A DNA stretch of 64,000 bases, taken from the NCBI GenBank assembly GCA_007753675.1, contig CP036432.1:4686394-4750393 (forward strand), given 5' to 3'. A program made the translations under genes and the position numbers. Origin of the DNA: Stieleria magnilauensis. GTDB taxonomy: Bacteria; Planctomycetota; Planctomycetia; Pirellulales; Pirellulaceae. Of this stretch, positions 8,400 to 17,922 are shown piece after piece; position 1 is the first letter of the stretch; each line of letters opens with the position of its first letter. The notes beneath the pieces were generated by a model. The model saw only the letters and a program-made list of their open reading frames with translations, was not told where the DNA came from and did not search any database.

Positions 8400-9834
8400 A
8401 CGAACAGGAATCGTCCTTTCGCCCAACAACCGACGGGTCGTGTTGCGACCGTTCGAGATGCCCGATGCGGGCCGAAAACTTCGGATCATCGCACGTGTGT
8501 CGACGCTGTCCGAAGAGCAAGTCGATGCGCAATTGGATCTTGTATTGAAGGAGTTTCATGGACGACATCAACGGCCGCGCGAATTCTTCCTGAGCCGTTT
8601 CGAGGCCATCCGTCGGTACCTGTTGACCGACGCTCCGATGAGTGAAAACCGTCAGCTCTTGCTCGGCGCCTACTTCACGCAAGAGTACGCGTTGGAATCG
8701 GCGGCGTTGTTCAATCCATCGATCGTGTGGCACCCCGACCAGTCCAACCTTGCCGACGGTTCGCGACGTTTCGTTCTGAGTCTGCGCGCGGTCGGTGAAG
8801 GACATATTTCATCTGTCACATTTCGATCAGGAGTCATTGATGCGGAGAACCGATTGTCCATCGATGAACCGACCGGTTACGTGACGACGCCCGAATTTGT
8901 GCCCGACGCTCTGTATGAAAAAGAACTCTTTCTTCGCAAGTTGATCGAACTCGCGTTGGAGAGCCCCTTCACAGACTCGGTGTTTGCCGGCCTGGGGGAC
9001 GAATTCAATTTGAGCCAACTGGAAAACGCGCTGAATCTTGGCATGCGTGCGTATGGGGCCCGCCGCCGCGAATTGGCGACAACGGTTGAACAGGTCGTCA
9101 TGCTCGCAAAGTCAAACTATGAAATCACCTATCTGCCCCAACACGATCTGTCCGAACGCCTGATTTTCCCGTTCGGCCCAACCGAAACCAATGGGGTTGA
9201 AGATGCCCGCTTTGTCCAATTTCAAGAAGAGAATGGGGACTGGCGCTACTACGCGACCTACACCGCGTATGACGGAAAAATGGTGTTGCCCCAATTACTC
9301 GAGACACAAGACTTCCTGCATTTCAAAATGCACACGCTCAATGGTCCAGCTATCGTCGACAAGGGCCTGGCCATGTTCCCGCGAAAGATTAACGGCCGGT
9401 ATGCCATGGTGTCTCGGCAAGACGGCGAGCATCTGTTCTTGATGTATTCCGACATGCTGCATTTCTGGCACACCAAACAGATGATCGTGAAGCCCACGTA
9501 CCCTTGGGAGTTTGTGCAGATGGGGAATTGTGGTTCGCCCATCGAGACGGACGCGGGATGGCTGGTGCTCACGCATGGCGTCGGGCCGATGCGCAAGTAC
9601 TGCATCGGCGTGATCCTGCTGGACTTGGATGATCCGTCACGTGTGATCGGTCGCTTGAAAGAGCCACTGCTGACGCCAAACGAAAATGAACGCGAAGGCT
9701 ATGTCCCGAACGTCGTCTACAGTTGCGGCAGCGTGATCCACAACGGACAGTTGGTGCTTCCCTATGCCATGTCGGACTACGCGACGACCTTCGCAACCGT
9801 CTCTGTCGACGAACTGTTGTCCTTGATGGTCTGA
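8389..9834 (+). CDS. GH130 family glycosidase/phosphorylase (long form)
   Basis: A 481-residue GH130 protein with an N-terminal helical addition of about 150 residues. The propeller motif NGVEDARFVQF puts the presumed catalytic Asp at residue 272. Later motifs are KGLAMFPRKINGRYAMVSRQ, a TYPWEFVQMGNCGSPIET segment and the closing EGYVPNVVYSCG. It overlaps the glycosyltransferase gene by 11 bases and is the last gene of the run. Together the pair of GH130 enzymes and the GT4 protein look like a route that makes and recycles one mannose-containing glycan; that is inference from context. Confidence 0.85.
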   Translation: MLVKRTGIVLSPNNRRVVLRPFEMPDAGRKLRIIARVSTLSEEQVDAQLDLVLKEFHGRHQRPREFFLSRFEAIRRYLLTDAPMSENRQLLLGAYFTQEYALESAALFNPSIVWHPDQSNLADGSRRFVLSLRAVGEGHISSVTFRSGVIDAENRLSIDEPTGYVTTPEFVPDALYEKELFLRKLIELALESPFTDSVFAGLGDEFNLSQLENALNLGMRAYGARRRELATTVEQVVMLAKSNYEITYLPQHDLSERLIFPFGPTETNGVEDARFVQFQEENGDWRYYATYTAYDGKMVLPQLLETQDFLHFKMHTLNGPAIVDKGLAMFPRKINGRYAMVSRQDGEHLFLMYSDMLHFWHTKQMIVKPTYPWEFVQMGNCGSPIETDAGWLVLTHGVGPMRKYCIGVILLDLDDPSRVIGRLKEPLLTPNENEREGYVPNVVYSCGSVIHNGQLVLPYAMSDYATTFATVSVDELLSLMV

Positions 9835-10076
9835 ACCAACGGTGGTTGCCGTGCACGCCTCTGACGTTGTTCATTCCCGGCGCGGGTGTCGCCGGCCGCG
9901 TGGTCAATCTACACGAAGGGTTCGAGGGACAGAACCGGCAAGAGGTGCGCCGACCGATGCGCCATCTTTGGCGGACAGGACATTGATTTAGCAATCAGCG
10001 TGAGATTGGCGACGTTCATTGCCCGATGGCAACGTCGTCTTTCCCGATCTGTCGTGACTGAGGTATAAGTTGATGA

Positions 10077-10319
10077 AGACAAATCGACCGGCATGCCGAC
10101 GATTTCCTGCATGGCACGACGTCGCCCAAACCGCTAACGTTGTTGCTTGATCCCGACCACTCGTTTACCAATGCATACGGATTGCGTTGGAACGCCCCCC
10201 ATGAGACCGCCTCCCCGACCACCATCGTCCTTGATGATACGGGCAAGATCATGTTCGTGAAGATCAGCGAGACTCACGGGGGACGATCGGCGGCCGAAGA
10301 AGTTTTGACAACCTGGTAA
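10077..10319 (+). pseudogene. Remnant of an AhpC/TSA-type peroxiredoxin
   Basis: About 80 codons in one frame, preceded by two stops in a row (10071-10076), give a peroxiredoxin C-terminal part: LLLDPDHSFTNAYGLRWNAP, then TTIVLDDTGKIMFVKISETHGGRSAAEEVL. The N-terminal half with the peroxidatic Cys is missing and no start codon fits, so this is a decayed gene. It ends 12 bases before the SugE-like exporter start. The 240 bases between the GH130 stop and this relic show no recognisable coding sequence. Confidence 0.7.
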
Positions 10320-10331
10320 CCTCATCCCGTT

Positions 10332-10643
10332 ATGGCATGGATCTATTTGCTGATCGCCGGCTGTTTAGAAATCGGTTGGGCGATCGGCTTGAAATACACC
10401 GAAGGCTGGTCACGATTTTGGCCGAGCGTGCTGACCCTCGTGACCATGGTCGCCAGTTTCTATTGCTTGGCACTGGCGGTGAAAGAAATTCCGATCGGCA
10501 CCGGCTATGCGATTTGGACCGGCATCGGAGCGATCGGGACGGCCACGTTAGGGATTCTGTTGTTTGCCGAACCCGTCTCCGCGATGCGCATCGTCTGCAT
10601 GGCGTTAATCATCGCGGGGATTGTCGGATTGAAGCTGAGCTAG
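10332..10643 (+). CDS. sugE: SMR-family guanidinium exporter, SugE/Gdx type
   Basis: A 103-residue inner-membrane protein with four transmembrane helices. The start WIYLLIAGCLEIGWAIGLKY carries the essential membrane Glu of small multidrug resistance proteins. The segment GTGYAIWTGIGAIGTATLGI and the ending IIAGIVGLKLS match SugE/Gdx rather than EmrE. Gdx proteins exchange guanidinium for protons. I looked for mini-ykkC (ACGR) hairpins upstream and saw none. The gene stands alone and converges on the Rnk-like gene, overlapping its end by four bases. Confidence 0.9.
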   Translation: MAWIYLLIAGCLEIGWAIGLKYTEGWSRFWPSVLTLVTMVASFYCLALAVKEIPIGTGYAIWTGIGAIGTATLGILLFAEPVSAMRIVCMALIIAGIVGLKLS

Positions 10644-11062
10644 TAATAGTGGAGCGCTCCGGCCCGTTCGGGTTGAAAATAAATTCGTTCGACTCGCTTT
10701 TGCGTTTTTCGATTCAGCAGGGGCAAGGTCACGCTCTGGCCGATCCGGCGTCCAAAAATCTCCGCGCCCAGCGGCGACAGAATCGAGAGTTTCCCTTCGG
10801 CAATGCATGCTTCGTGCGGATACACCAAGGTGTAGGTTTCCGCATCATTTGAATCCATGTCGCGCAATTCGACCGTCGAGTTCATCGTCACCACGTCCGG
10901 CGACATTTCCTCCGGCTCGACCACGGTGGTGCAGTCAAGTGCCTTGTCCAGATCCGCCAGATGAGACCTGCCGCCACTGAGCGCACACGCAAACTCGCTT
11001 TGCAAAAGCTTGCGTAGTTGTTGTAAGTCGGTTCGGGTGACGGAAACAATTCGAGAGGTCAT
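10640..11062 (-). CDS. Rnk-like GreA/GreB-family transcription factor
   Basis: The 140-residue product has an N-terminal segment with a short coiled coil (LQQLRKLLQSEF) and a C-terminal FKBP-like GreA/B domain (DAETYTLVYPHEAC, LSILSPLGAEIFGRRIGQSV). This is the layout of Rnk, a regulator of nucleoside diphosphate kinase that binds RNA polymerase and competes with Gre factors. Length fits (Rnk is about 136 residues). Upstream lie three tandem 14-bp units. Assignment to the Rnk/GreA-C group is firm; the exact role is inferred. Confidence 0.85.
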   Translation of the reverse strand: MTSRIVSVTRTDLQQLRKLLQSEFACALSGGRSHLADLDKALDCTTVVEPEEMSPDVVTMNSTVELRDMDSNDAETYTLVYPHEACIAEGKLSILSPLGAEIFGRRIGQSVTLPLLNRKTQKRVERIYFQPERAGALHYY

Positions 11063-11082
11063 GATGGTGTGTTAGGGTAGAT

Positions 11083-11124
11083 TCCAAGAGACAGCGTCCA
11101 AGGGACAGAGTCCAAGAGACAGAG
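11083..11124. repeat. Three tandem 14-bp units
   Basis: TCCAAGAGACAGCG, TCCAAGGGACAGAG and TCCAAGAGACAGAG follow one another directly upstream of the Rnk-like gene. Confidence 0.85.
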
Positions 11125-11167
11125 GGCGCACCGCGGCGAAGGACCGACGTCGATGTTTGCCCCGCCT

Positions 11168-11329
11168 TTAAGACAACGTGCGCAGCACGATTGCGAGAGC
11201 GAAGAGGGCGATCAACACTAATTGCCCAAACATCATTTCAAGAGAGGTGGAGGCAACGTGAGGTTCGCCGTGACCGGTTGAGTCGTCGCGCTGACGAGGA
11301 ACCGCATGCTCTGGGTTGTGCGTGAACAT
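11168..11329 (-). CDS. Small hypothetical membrane protein
   Basis: A 53-residue reading frame from an internal ATG (MFTHNPEHAVPRQRDD) to a stop after VLRTLS. The last 20 residues form one hydrophobic helix (FGQLVLIALFALAIVLRTL), so it would be a tail-anchored or single-span protein. The frame stays open upstream to 11413, but that stretch has no protein-like pattern. I do not recognise it. It could be a chance frame, though a helix of this quality argues for a real gene. Confidence 0.4.
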   Translation of the reverse strand: MFTHNPEHAVPRQRDDSTGHGEPHVASTSLEMMFGQLVLIALFALAIVLRTLS

Positions 11330-11491
11330 GATCGAGACCACTTCATTGGGGAAAAGACGGAACACCTTCCTGGCGACACGAGGTCTTTGCCATTGAAGCA
11401 TTCCGCATACCAATGAGTCTTTCCACGCAACGGAGCCGGAAATCGCGTCAACGCGGGGTTCCGTGTCAACCTGAGTTGACGCCGCGGAGCC

Positions 11492-14400
11492 TCAGTAGGC
11501 CAGATTCGGCCCCAGCCAGCGTTCGATCTCTTCGATCGGTTTGCGTTTGCGTTTGGCGTAGGCCTCGATCTGGTCTCGGGTCATCCGCTCGACGGTGAAG
11601 TAACGCGCCTCGGGATGACCGAAATACAGGCCACTGACGCTGGCGCCGGGCGTCATGGCGAAACTGCTGGTCAGCTCAATTCCGGCATTTTCCTCGGCGC
11701 GGAGCAAGTCGAACAGCGTGCGTTTTTCGGTGTGATCGGGGCAGGCTGGATAGCCGGCGGCAGGTCGGATGCCGCGGTACTTTTCCGCGATCAAGTCTTC
11801 CTGGGAAAGCCCTTCGGTTTGGCCGAACCCCCAGTCGCGGCGGGCGCGTTGATGCAGCATTTCGGCCAGTGCCTCGGCGAATCGATCGGCAACCGCTTGC
11901 ACCATGATCGCTTTGTAATCATCGAGTTCGGCTTTGTATTTCATCGCCAACTCCATCGCTCCGATGCCGGCGGTGACGGCGAAGCCACCGAGGAAATCCT
12001 CGCGGCCAGAGTCCCGCGGTGCGACGTAGTCGGCCAGTGAGCGAAAGTCCTTTTGCCCCTTGCGTTCCCACTGTTGTCGCAAGAAATGCAGCCGCGTCAA
12101 TTCATGCTTCCGAGTCGAGTCGGTGAACAGAATCACGTCGTCGCCATCGCTAGCGGCTGGCCAAAACCCGTAAACAGCGTTGGCGGTCAGTGACTGGTCG
12201 CCGATGATCTCGTCGATCAAACGGTTCGCGTCCTCGTAGAGTTCTCGGGCTTGCGCCCCGACCACCTGGTCATCAAAGATTTTAGGAAACTTGCCCTTCA
12301 ATTCCCACGTGCTGAAAAACGGAGACCAGTCGATGTAGGATCGAATCTGTTCTAGCGGAATGTCTCGCAGGACGCGGGTGCCGGTGAACGACGGCGCATC
12401 GATGGGAATGGAATTCCAATCGGTGACGAATCGTTTCTCCAGGGCTTCGGCATAGGGCACGAGTTTCTGCTTGCGATCGCGGAAGCTGTCGGCCAGCTTC
12501 TTTTGCGTCGAGACATTCTCGGCGACGAATGCGTCACGACCGTCGCTGAGCAAGCGTTCGACGACGTTCACGCTGCGACTGGCATCGAGCACGTGCACTA
12601 CGGGACCGTCGTAGGCCGGAGCGATTTTGACGGCGGTGTGCTTGGCACTGGTCGTCGCGCCACCGATCAACAGCGGCATCGTCATCCCGGTGCGTTTCAT
12701 CTCGCGAGCGACGTGTGTCATTTCATCCAGCGACGGCGTGATCAAGCCGCTCAGCCCGATCATGTCGACGTTCTGCTTGGCCGCTTCCTGGAGAATCGTT
12801 TCGGCGGAGACCATCACGCCCAAGTCGATGACTTCATAGTTGTTGCATTGCAACACGACGCCAACGATATTCTTGCCGATGTCGTGCACGTCACCCTTGA
12901 CCGTCGCGATCAGAAACTTGCCGCGAGCCGCTTCGTGCAATGTTCCCGCCAACCGTTTCTCTTCCTCCATGAAGGGTTCCAGGTAGGCGACGGCCTTCTT
13001 CATCACGCGAGCCGATTTGACGACTTGGGGCAAAAACATCTTGCCGGCGCCGAACAGATCCCCGACGACCTTCATCCCATCCATCAACGGGCCTTCGATC
13101 ACTTGGATGCAGCGATCAAAATGCTGGCGGGCGTCCTCTGTATCCTGGACGATGTATTTGTCGATGCCCTTGACCAACGCGTGGGTCATCCGTTGAGCCA
13201 CCGGGGCGTCACGCCAAGCCAAGTCTTCCCCCGACTTTTTCTTTCCATCGCCCTTGACCGTCTCGGCGAATTCCAGCATCCGCTCGGTCGCGTCCGGGCG
13301 GCGATTGAGCAGCACGTCTTCGACGCGTTCGAGCAAGTCTTTGGGGATTTGCTCGTAGATTTCCAACTGACCGGCGTTGACGATGCCCATGTCCAGCCCG
13401 GCGTCGACGGCATGGTACAAGAACGCGCTGTGGATGGCTTCGCGGACCGGATCGTTGCCTCGAAAGCTGAAGCTGATGTTGCTGACACCGCCGCTGGTCT
13501 TCGCGCCGGGACACACCTGTTTGATTCGCCGCACGGCGTTGATGAAATCGACGGCATAGTTGTTGTGCTCGTCCATCCCCGTGGCGATCGTCAAAATGTT
13601 GGGGTCGAAGATGATGTCTTCGGTGGGAAAGTGCAGCTTTTCGGTCAACAGGTCGTAGGCCCGTTTGCAGATCCGAACCTTGCTTTCTTCGTCGGCAGCC
13701 TGGCCCTGTTCGTCAAAGGCCATCACCACGGCGGCGGCACCGTATTGACGCACCAATGCCGCCCGGCGCAGGAACTCGGTTTCGCCGTCCTTCAATGAGA
13801 TCGAATTGACGATCGCTTTGCCCTGCACGTTGCGTAGCCCCGCTTCGATCACCTCCCATTTGCTGCTGTCGATCATCACGGGAACCGATGCGGCGACGTG
13901 ATCTCCGGCGATCAAACGCAGAAAGCGGGTCATCGCTTCGACACCATCGAGCATCCCTTCGTCAAAGTTGACGTCGATGATGGTGGCCCCGTTTTCAACT
14001 TGCTCGCGCGCGATCTCGACGGCCTCTTCATACTTTTCATCGCGGATCAGGCGGGCGAACTTTTTGCTGCCCATCACGTTGGTGCGTTCACCGACCATCG
14101 TGAAGGGCACTTCGGGACGCATCACCAGCGGCATCTGACCGGACAATCGCGTGTAGACCGGGCCGGGTGAGTCTTGCTTGGGCCGGCATCCTTTGACGCG
14201 ATCGGCCATCGCGCGGATATGGTCGGGCGTCGTGCCGCAGCAACCGCCCAGGATGTTCACCCAACCGTTGTCGGCGTATTCACCCACCTTGTCCGCCATC
14301 GCCTTGGGGCCGAGATCAAATTCCCCCATTTCGTTGGGCAATCCGGCGTTGGGATGGCAGGAAATCGGGATTTCGGCAACTTTGGCAAGTTCTTCGATGT

Positions 14401-15181
14401 GAGACCGCATCACGTCGGGCCCGAGTGCGCAATTCATGCCGACCGAAAGCAACGGAAAGTGGTTGATGGCCGTCCAAAAGGCCTCGACACTTTGTGCGCT
14501 GACAAAGGTCCGTCCGCCATCGCCAAAGGTGCCGCTGGCCATCACGGGAACCCGACGACCACCGGCATTGAAAAAGTCGGCGATCGCGAACAAACACGCC
14601 TTCAAATTCAAGGTGTCGATCGCGGTCTCGGGCAGCAGCACGTCGACCCCGGCGGCAACCAGCGATTCGACCTGGGCCCGGTAGCTGTCCACCATTTCCT
14701 GGAATGTCGTGCCGCGATACGCCGGATCGTCTTCGGTGCTGATGGCCAATTGCTTGGTCGTCGGTCCGATCGAACCGGCCACAAAACGCGGTTTGTCGGG
14801 TGTGCGTTCGGTCCACTCCTGGGCCGCGGCACGTGCGCACGCGACCGCTGCATGGTTGATTTCATCGACCAGGTCAAGCGGCAGACCAAACTCGACCATC
14901 CCAACCGGTGAAGCGCCGAACGAGTTCGTTTCCACGATGTCGCTGCCGGCCTGAAAGTAGGCCCGGTGGATCTCGGTGATCTTGTCGGGATGCGTCAGGC
15001 AAAGGATGTCGGAAAAGTTCTTGAGGTCCTTGTGGTGATCGGCAAAACGCTCACCCCGCACAGCCGCTTCGTCCAATCCCAGGCGTTGGATCATGGTTCC
15101 CATCGCGCCATCAAGAAGCAGGATCCGTTCCCGCGCGAGCGCACCAAGGATGGACGTGTCATGTGGTTCGGCTTGAATCAT
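11492..15181 (-). CDS. metH: Cobalamin-dependent methionine synthase
   Basis: MetH moves a methyl group from methyltetrahydrofolate to homocysteine through cobalamin. The 1,229-residue product has all four modules in order: homocysteine-binding ([16 protein letters not shown] near the start; zinc ligands in [11 protein letters not shown], Cys314/315), pterin-binding ([16 protein letters not shown]), cobalamin-binding with [15 protein letters not shown] (His766, equivalent to His759 in E. coli), and the reactivation domain ending near [18 protein letters not shown] place the start at the ATG giving [16 protein letters not shown]; the open frame continues 88 codons upstream, but that part has no family match and crosses an inverted repeat. 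I saw no cobalamin, SAM or SAH riboswitch upstream. Confidence 0.95.
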   Translation of the reverse strand: MIQAEPHDTSILGALARERILLLDGAMGTMIQRLGLDEAAVRGERFADHHKDLKNFSDILCLTHPDKITEIHRAYFQAGSDIVETNSFGASPVGMVEFGLPLDLVDEINHAAVACARAAAQEWTERTPDKPRFVAGSIGPTTKQLAISTEDDPAYRGTTFQEMVDSYRAQVESLVAAGVDVLLPETAIDTLNLKACLFAIADFFNAGGRRVPVMASGTFGDGGRTFVSAQSVEAFWTAINHFPLLSVGMNCALGPDVMRSHIEELAKVAEIPISCHPNAGLPNEMGEFDLGPKAMADKVGEYADNGWVNILGGCCGTTPDHIRAMADRVKGCRPKQDSPGPVYTRLSGQMPLVMRPEVPFTMVGERTNVMGSKKFARLIRDEKYEEAVEIAREQVENGATIIDVNFDEGMLDGVEAMTRFLRLIAGDHVAASVPVMIDSSKWEVIEAGLRNVQGKAIVNSISLKDGETEFLRRAALVRQYGAAAVVMAFDEQGQAADEESKVRICKRAYDLLTEKLHFPTEDIIFDPNILTIATGMDEHNNYAVDFINAVRRIKQVCPGAKTSGGVSNISFSFRGNDPVREAIHSAFLYHAVDAGLDMGIVNAGQLEIYEQIPKDLLERVEDVLLNRRPDATERMLEFAETVKGDGKKKSGEDLAWRDAPVAQRMTHALVKGIDKYIVQDTEDARQHFDRCIQVIEGPLMDGMKVVGDLFGAGKMFLPQVVKSARVMKKAVAYLEPFMEEEKRLAGTLHEAARGKFLIATVKGDVHDIGKNIVGVVLQCNNYEVIDLGVMVSAETILQEAAKQNVDMIGLSGLITPSLDEMTHVAREMKRTGMTMPLLIGGATTSAKHTAVKIAPAYDGPVVHVLDASRSVNVVERLLSDGRDAFVAENVSTQKKLADSFRDRKQKLVPYAEALEKRFVTDWNSIPIDAPSFTGTRVLRDIPLEQIRSYIDWSPFFSTWELKGKFPKIFDDQVVGAQARELYEDANRLIDEIIGDQSLTANAVYGFWPAASDGDDVILFTDSTRKHELTRLHFLRQQWERKGQKDFRSLADYVAPRDSGREDFLGGFAVTAGIGAMELAMKYKAELDDYKAIMVQAVADRFAEALAEMLHQRARRDWGFGQTEGLSQEDLIAEKYRGIRPAAGYPACPDHTEKRTLFDLLRAEENAGIELTSSFAMTPGASVSGLYFGHPEARYFTVERMTRDQIEAYAKRKRKPIEEIERWLGPNLAY

Positions 15182-15250
15182 CGGGGTCGGCCAGGGTTGG
15201 TCGGGTAGGTTCAGGACGGGATGGGCGAGGGCGGGCGGATCACACGTATC

Positions 15251-15334
15251 GATTAGCCGTCTCGCGCGAGCGTACGGGCCTCGACCACCAAGGAAACGCA
15301 CCGAGGCGAGTAGGCTCGCGCCAAACGGCTGATT
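15251..15334. repeat. Inverted-repeat element upstream of metH
   Basis: Two ~32-bp arms, ATTAGCCGTCTCGCGCGAG... and the near complement ending CGCGCCAAACGGCTGAT, face each other across a short loop. The element lies in the metH 5' region. It looks like a second dispersed palindrome type and not like a known riboswitch. Confidence 0.65.
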
Positions 15335-15498
15335 CAATCGACAAACCGCCAAGGCTTTCGGCCGTTCGACGACGGATCCGCTCTCGCACCACGCAAGGTT
15401 GACAGGGGGAAAGCCGATCCCTACAAACATGCACGAATCATACATGTTTCAAAGCGTTGCGTTAACCCGCGTCATGAGACGACACCCATGCCGCCCAA

Positions 15499-15738
15499 AA
15501 GCCGAAAAAGTCAACGGTCGAATTGATCAAAGAAGCCAGTGTTGAGCTGCGTGGCAGCCTCCCCGACGAACTGGCCGACGCGACCACCAAGTTGTTGACG
15601 TTTCACGGCACCGACCAACAAGACGACCGTGACCTGCGCAAACCACGCCGCAAAGATGGACTCGGCAAGGCGTATTCATTCATGGTCGGCGATCGCATCG
15701 GCGTGGAAGCGTTGGCGAAGGTCGGGCAAGCGGCCTGA
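15499..15738 (+). pseudogene. Remnant of a ferredoxin/NADPH sulfite reductase gene
   Basis: One frame reads KKSTVELIKEASVELRGSLP, then LLTFHGTDQQDDRDLRKPRR and GKAYSFMVGDRIG. This is the N-terminal signature of assimilatory sulfite/nitrite reductase proteins (ELIKEAS.GLRG...LLKFHG.YQQDDRD...K.YSFMVRTRIPGG). The segment expected between ELAD and LLTFHG is shortened, the sequence loses similarity after GDRIG, and it stops at residue ~75 of a family of over 500 residues. No siroheme/Fe-S Cys motif remains. A relic, perhaps after local deletion; no intact copy is in the window. Confidence 0.65.
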
Positions 15739-15909
15739 CGGGCGCCGAACCAGCGGCCAGGCGCGACGGCCATGCCGGCAGCCGCGGCGACTGGATCGTG
15801 AAAGCGAGTATCGAAAAATTGACAACGGTCTTCCTGGACCCTAAAACTATACTCAGATATACACATTTGAAATTCCCCTCCGTTGCATCTCCCCCTTCAG
15901 GAAACTCCC

Positions 15910-16491
15910 ATGAAACGCCTTCCCCTGTCTGCCTGCTTTGTCGCGACACTGGCGGTCTCGCTCGCCTGCGGATCTTCATTGACGATCCGGTCGGCGCACG
16001 CCCAAGAACCCGCGGCGACCGCGCGGGCTGATGCCAAAAAGGCTGAGAAGAAACCGGGCAAGAAAGCAATCGAGCGATCGCGCAAGACGGTGCAAACGCT
16101 GGACAACATCTTCAAGCAAACGATCGTGTTGGTGACCGACAAGTATGTCAACGACGATGACGATTTTGCTGCCGGTAGCGCGGCGGTGTTGTTGTTCAAG
16201 AAGATTTCCGATGGCAGCGACAACACGATTCGATTAATCGACGCCACGGGCGATCCCTATGAATCCGAAAATGTCGCCAAAGATGACTTCGAAAAGCAGG
16301 GCATCAAGAAGTTGAAGGCCGGGGCGAAGCGTGTCGACGAGGTCGTCAGCCTGGACGGCAAGCACTACTTGCGTGCATTGACACCGGTACCCGTCGTCAT
16401 GCAAAAATGCATCATGTGTCACGCACACTACGAAGATGTCGCTGAGGGCGAGCCGATCGGAGCGATCAGTTACACCGTGCCGATCGAGTAG
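15910..16491 (+). CDS. Exported DUF3365 (Tll0287-like) haem protein
   Basis: The 193-residue product begins with a signal peptide (MKRLPLSACFVATLAVSLAC, cleavage likely after AHA near residue 31), followed by a Lys-rich linker. The body has the DUF3365 features, including a late c-type haem site CIMCH (Cys167, Cys170, His171) and the ending PIGAISYTVPI. Family members are periplasmic and thought to sense or bind redox ligands through one haem. The ATG has CAGGAAA upstream; an in-frame upstream start would break the signal peptide pattern. It stands alone, convergent with the NsrR-like gene. Confidence 0.85.
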   Translation: MKRLPLSACFVATLAVSLACGSSLTIRSAHAQEPAATARADAKKAEKKPGKKAIERSRKTVQTLDNIFKQTIVLVTDKYVNDDDDFAAGSAAVLLFKKISDGSDNTIRLIDATGDPYESENVAKDDFEKQGIKKLKAGAKRVDEVVSLDGKHYLRALTPVPVVMQKCIMCHAHYEDVAEGEPIGAISYTVPIE

Positions 16492-16676
16492 ATGCGTTTT
16501 TCCTGCCGATTCTGGCACAGCGAACTGCTGCGTCGCGGACGGCGAAGTCCATGGCCCTGCCAAACCGGATGAAGTTGCCATCGCCGTCGGTGTTCAATAA
16601 CCGAGCGGTTCGGCATTACCCCAGAAGCATCGCGTCAGATCCGACCGCCGAACCATTCGAGCGGGGCGGGTGTCGC

Positions 16677-17102
16677 TCAGGACCGTGAAACGCGATTGAG
16701 TTGTCGCCGCGTCGGGATCACATCGGCGAGCGTGACGCCTCCGAGAAACTCCTGCTGAATGCGTTCGGCTTCTGCCAGGACTCCCTTGAGCTTGCAGAAC
16801 GAATGGATCACGCAGGAGTCATCGCTGCCGACACAGGAGAGCAGGTGCGTGTCGGTTTCCATGGTCGCGATCACATCCCCGATCACAATGTCTTCCGGGG
16901 AATGCGCCAATTCAATCCCGCCGCCGATCCCGCGTGTGCTTTGCACATAGCCCGCACGGGCCAGCAGGTTGACGACCTTCGCAACGTGATTCGCCGAAAT
17001 GCCGAACAGCGCTGCGACATCGGCCACGTTGGCGCGCTCGCTGCGTGTGGCCAGAAACATCAGCGTTCGCAAGGCGTAGTCGGTCTGCGTGGTGAGCTTC
17101 AT
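16677..17102 (-). CDS. nsrR: Rrf2-family regulator, NsrR-like
   Basis: A 141-residue Rrf2 protein. The winged helix-turn-helix is at the start (MKLTTQTDYALRTLMFLA, then VADVAALFGISANHVAKVV), followed by the wing RGIGGGIELA. Three cysteines at 90, 97 and 103 (CVGSDDSC and SFC) match the Fe-S ligands of NsrR (Cys91, 96, 102 in E. coli), so nitric-oxide sensing is likely. I chose the ATG giving MKLTTQTD because it is the standard family start; the frame continues upstream without family features. The next gene in the same direction is an ScdA-N-like protein, which fits control of a nitrosative stress response. Confidence 0.85.
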   Translation of the reverse strand: MKLTTQTDYALRTLMFLATRSERANVADVAALFGISANHVAKVVNLLARAGYVQSTRGIGGGIELAHSPEDIVIGDVIATMETDTHLLSCVGSDDSCVIHSFCKLKGVLAEAERIQQEFLGGVTLADVIPTRRQLNRVSRS

Positions 17103-17190
17103 GAGATTCGCAACCGAACGGCGCCCCTCCCGCTCTCCGACCGAGGCTGCCAAAGCTGTCCAAAAGAGACTTGTTTCGATAAGCCTAAGG

Positions 17191-17403
17191 CTAGCGGGCA
17201 TTTCGGTCAATGGACAACGAGCCAGCGATGGCGGCTCGCAGTCGCTCAATCACTTCCGGCGGACTGAGGCCTTGATGGACGCAAACGTACCGCAGCGATT
17301 TGCCCGCACAACCGATGTCCAATCCCAACTCGCTGAACACCCGCGTCGTTTCCGGATGCTCGATGATCCATTCGGGAATACTGCTGTCGAGGTCGCAATT
17401 CAT
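17191..17403 (-). CDS. Small DUF542/ScdA-N-like protein
   Basis: A 70-residue protein, MNCDLDSSIPEWIIEHPETT, then VFSELGLDIGCAGKSL and CVHQGLSPPEVIERL. It resembles the N-terminal domain of the YtfE/ScdA/Ric iron-sulfur repair proteins (DUF542), where a Cys pair replaces the GCAG seen here. The haemerythrin-like half is absent, so it is a stand-alone domain. It lies 88 bases upstream of the nsrR-like gene on the same strand. A related DUF1858 fold is the main alternative. Confidence 0.7.
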   Translation of the reverse strand: MNCDLDSSIPEWIIEHPETTRVFSELGLDIGCAGKSLRYVCVHQGLSPPEVIERLRAAIAGSLSIDRNAR

Positions 17404-17640
17404 GTTTGAAGTGTAGCAGAATCCGCCCCCCAGCACGTGGCGTCAGCCAGTGGCGCGGGGTGCTTGATCCCGAAACCACCACGCGCCGCTCGCTGACGCG
17501 TCCCGCTGGGGTGGCCACCCAGGTTGTCGGCGTCAACCTGGGTTGACGTTTTTTGCGCGTCAAACGTGGATTTGGCCCCCACCTCGCCGCCGGCCCGAAT
17601 GTTGCTCCTGTGATTCGGGTAACCATGTGAGGGCACTTCG

Positions 17641-17922
17641 ATGATTTATGCACTGATCAGCAATTGGCGTTCCAAGCCCAATCCGCCAACTCGACCAACG
17701 ACGATGCATCCGTCGTTGGATCAATCGCTGCGGGCCTCCCGATCCGTTCACGCAGACAACCCGGACAACAAGGGGCTGCTCAGCCGCGAAGAACTGCGCA
17801 TTGTCTTGCTGTTGCTGCCGCTGTTGATCTTCTCCCTCTCGCCGCCGATCGTGCTGTTCGTCTTGCACTGGTTCTATCCGGAACTGATCATTATCGAGGC
17901 GACACCGCGTCCAGAGTCTTGA
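17641..17922 (+). CDS. Small hypothetical membrane protein
   Basis: A 93-residue frame starting MIYALISNWRSK. A polar middle with an SREELRIV helix leads into a long hydrophobic stretch (LLLLPLLIFSLSPPIVLFVLHWF) that would cross the membrane once or as a hairpin. I do not recognise the family. An internal Met at codon 22 is an alternative start. It ends just before a short dispersed repeat and converges on the decarboxylase operon. Confidence 0.5.
   Translation: MIYALISNWRSKPNPPTRPTTMHPSLDQSLRASRSVHADNPDNKGLLSREELRIVLLLLPLLIFSLSPPIVLFVLHWFYPELIIIEATPRPES

Noticed and set aside
9835..10331. Guanidine riboswitch ahead of the sugE-like gene
   Set aside because: No paired ACGR hairpins were seen; the region instead holds a peroxiredoxin relic.
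12503..13798. Long open frame of 431 codons on the plus strand
   Set aside because: It is antisense to metH, His/Asp-rich with no domain pattern, and metH is certain.
15182..15445. 88-codon N-terminal extension of MetH
   Set aside because: No family match, crosses an inverted repeat, and the standard start at 15181 fits the homocysteine domain.
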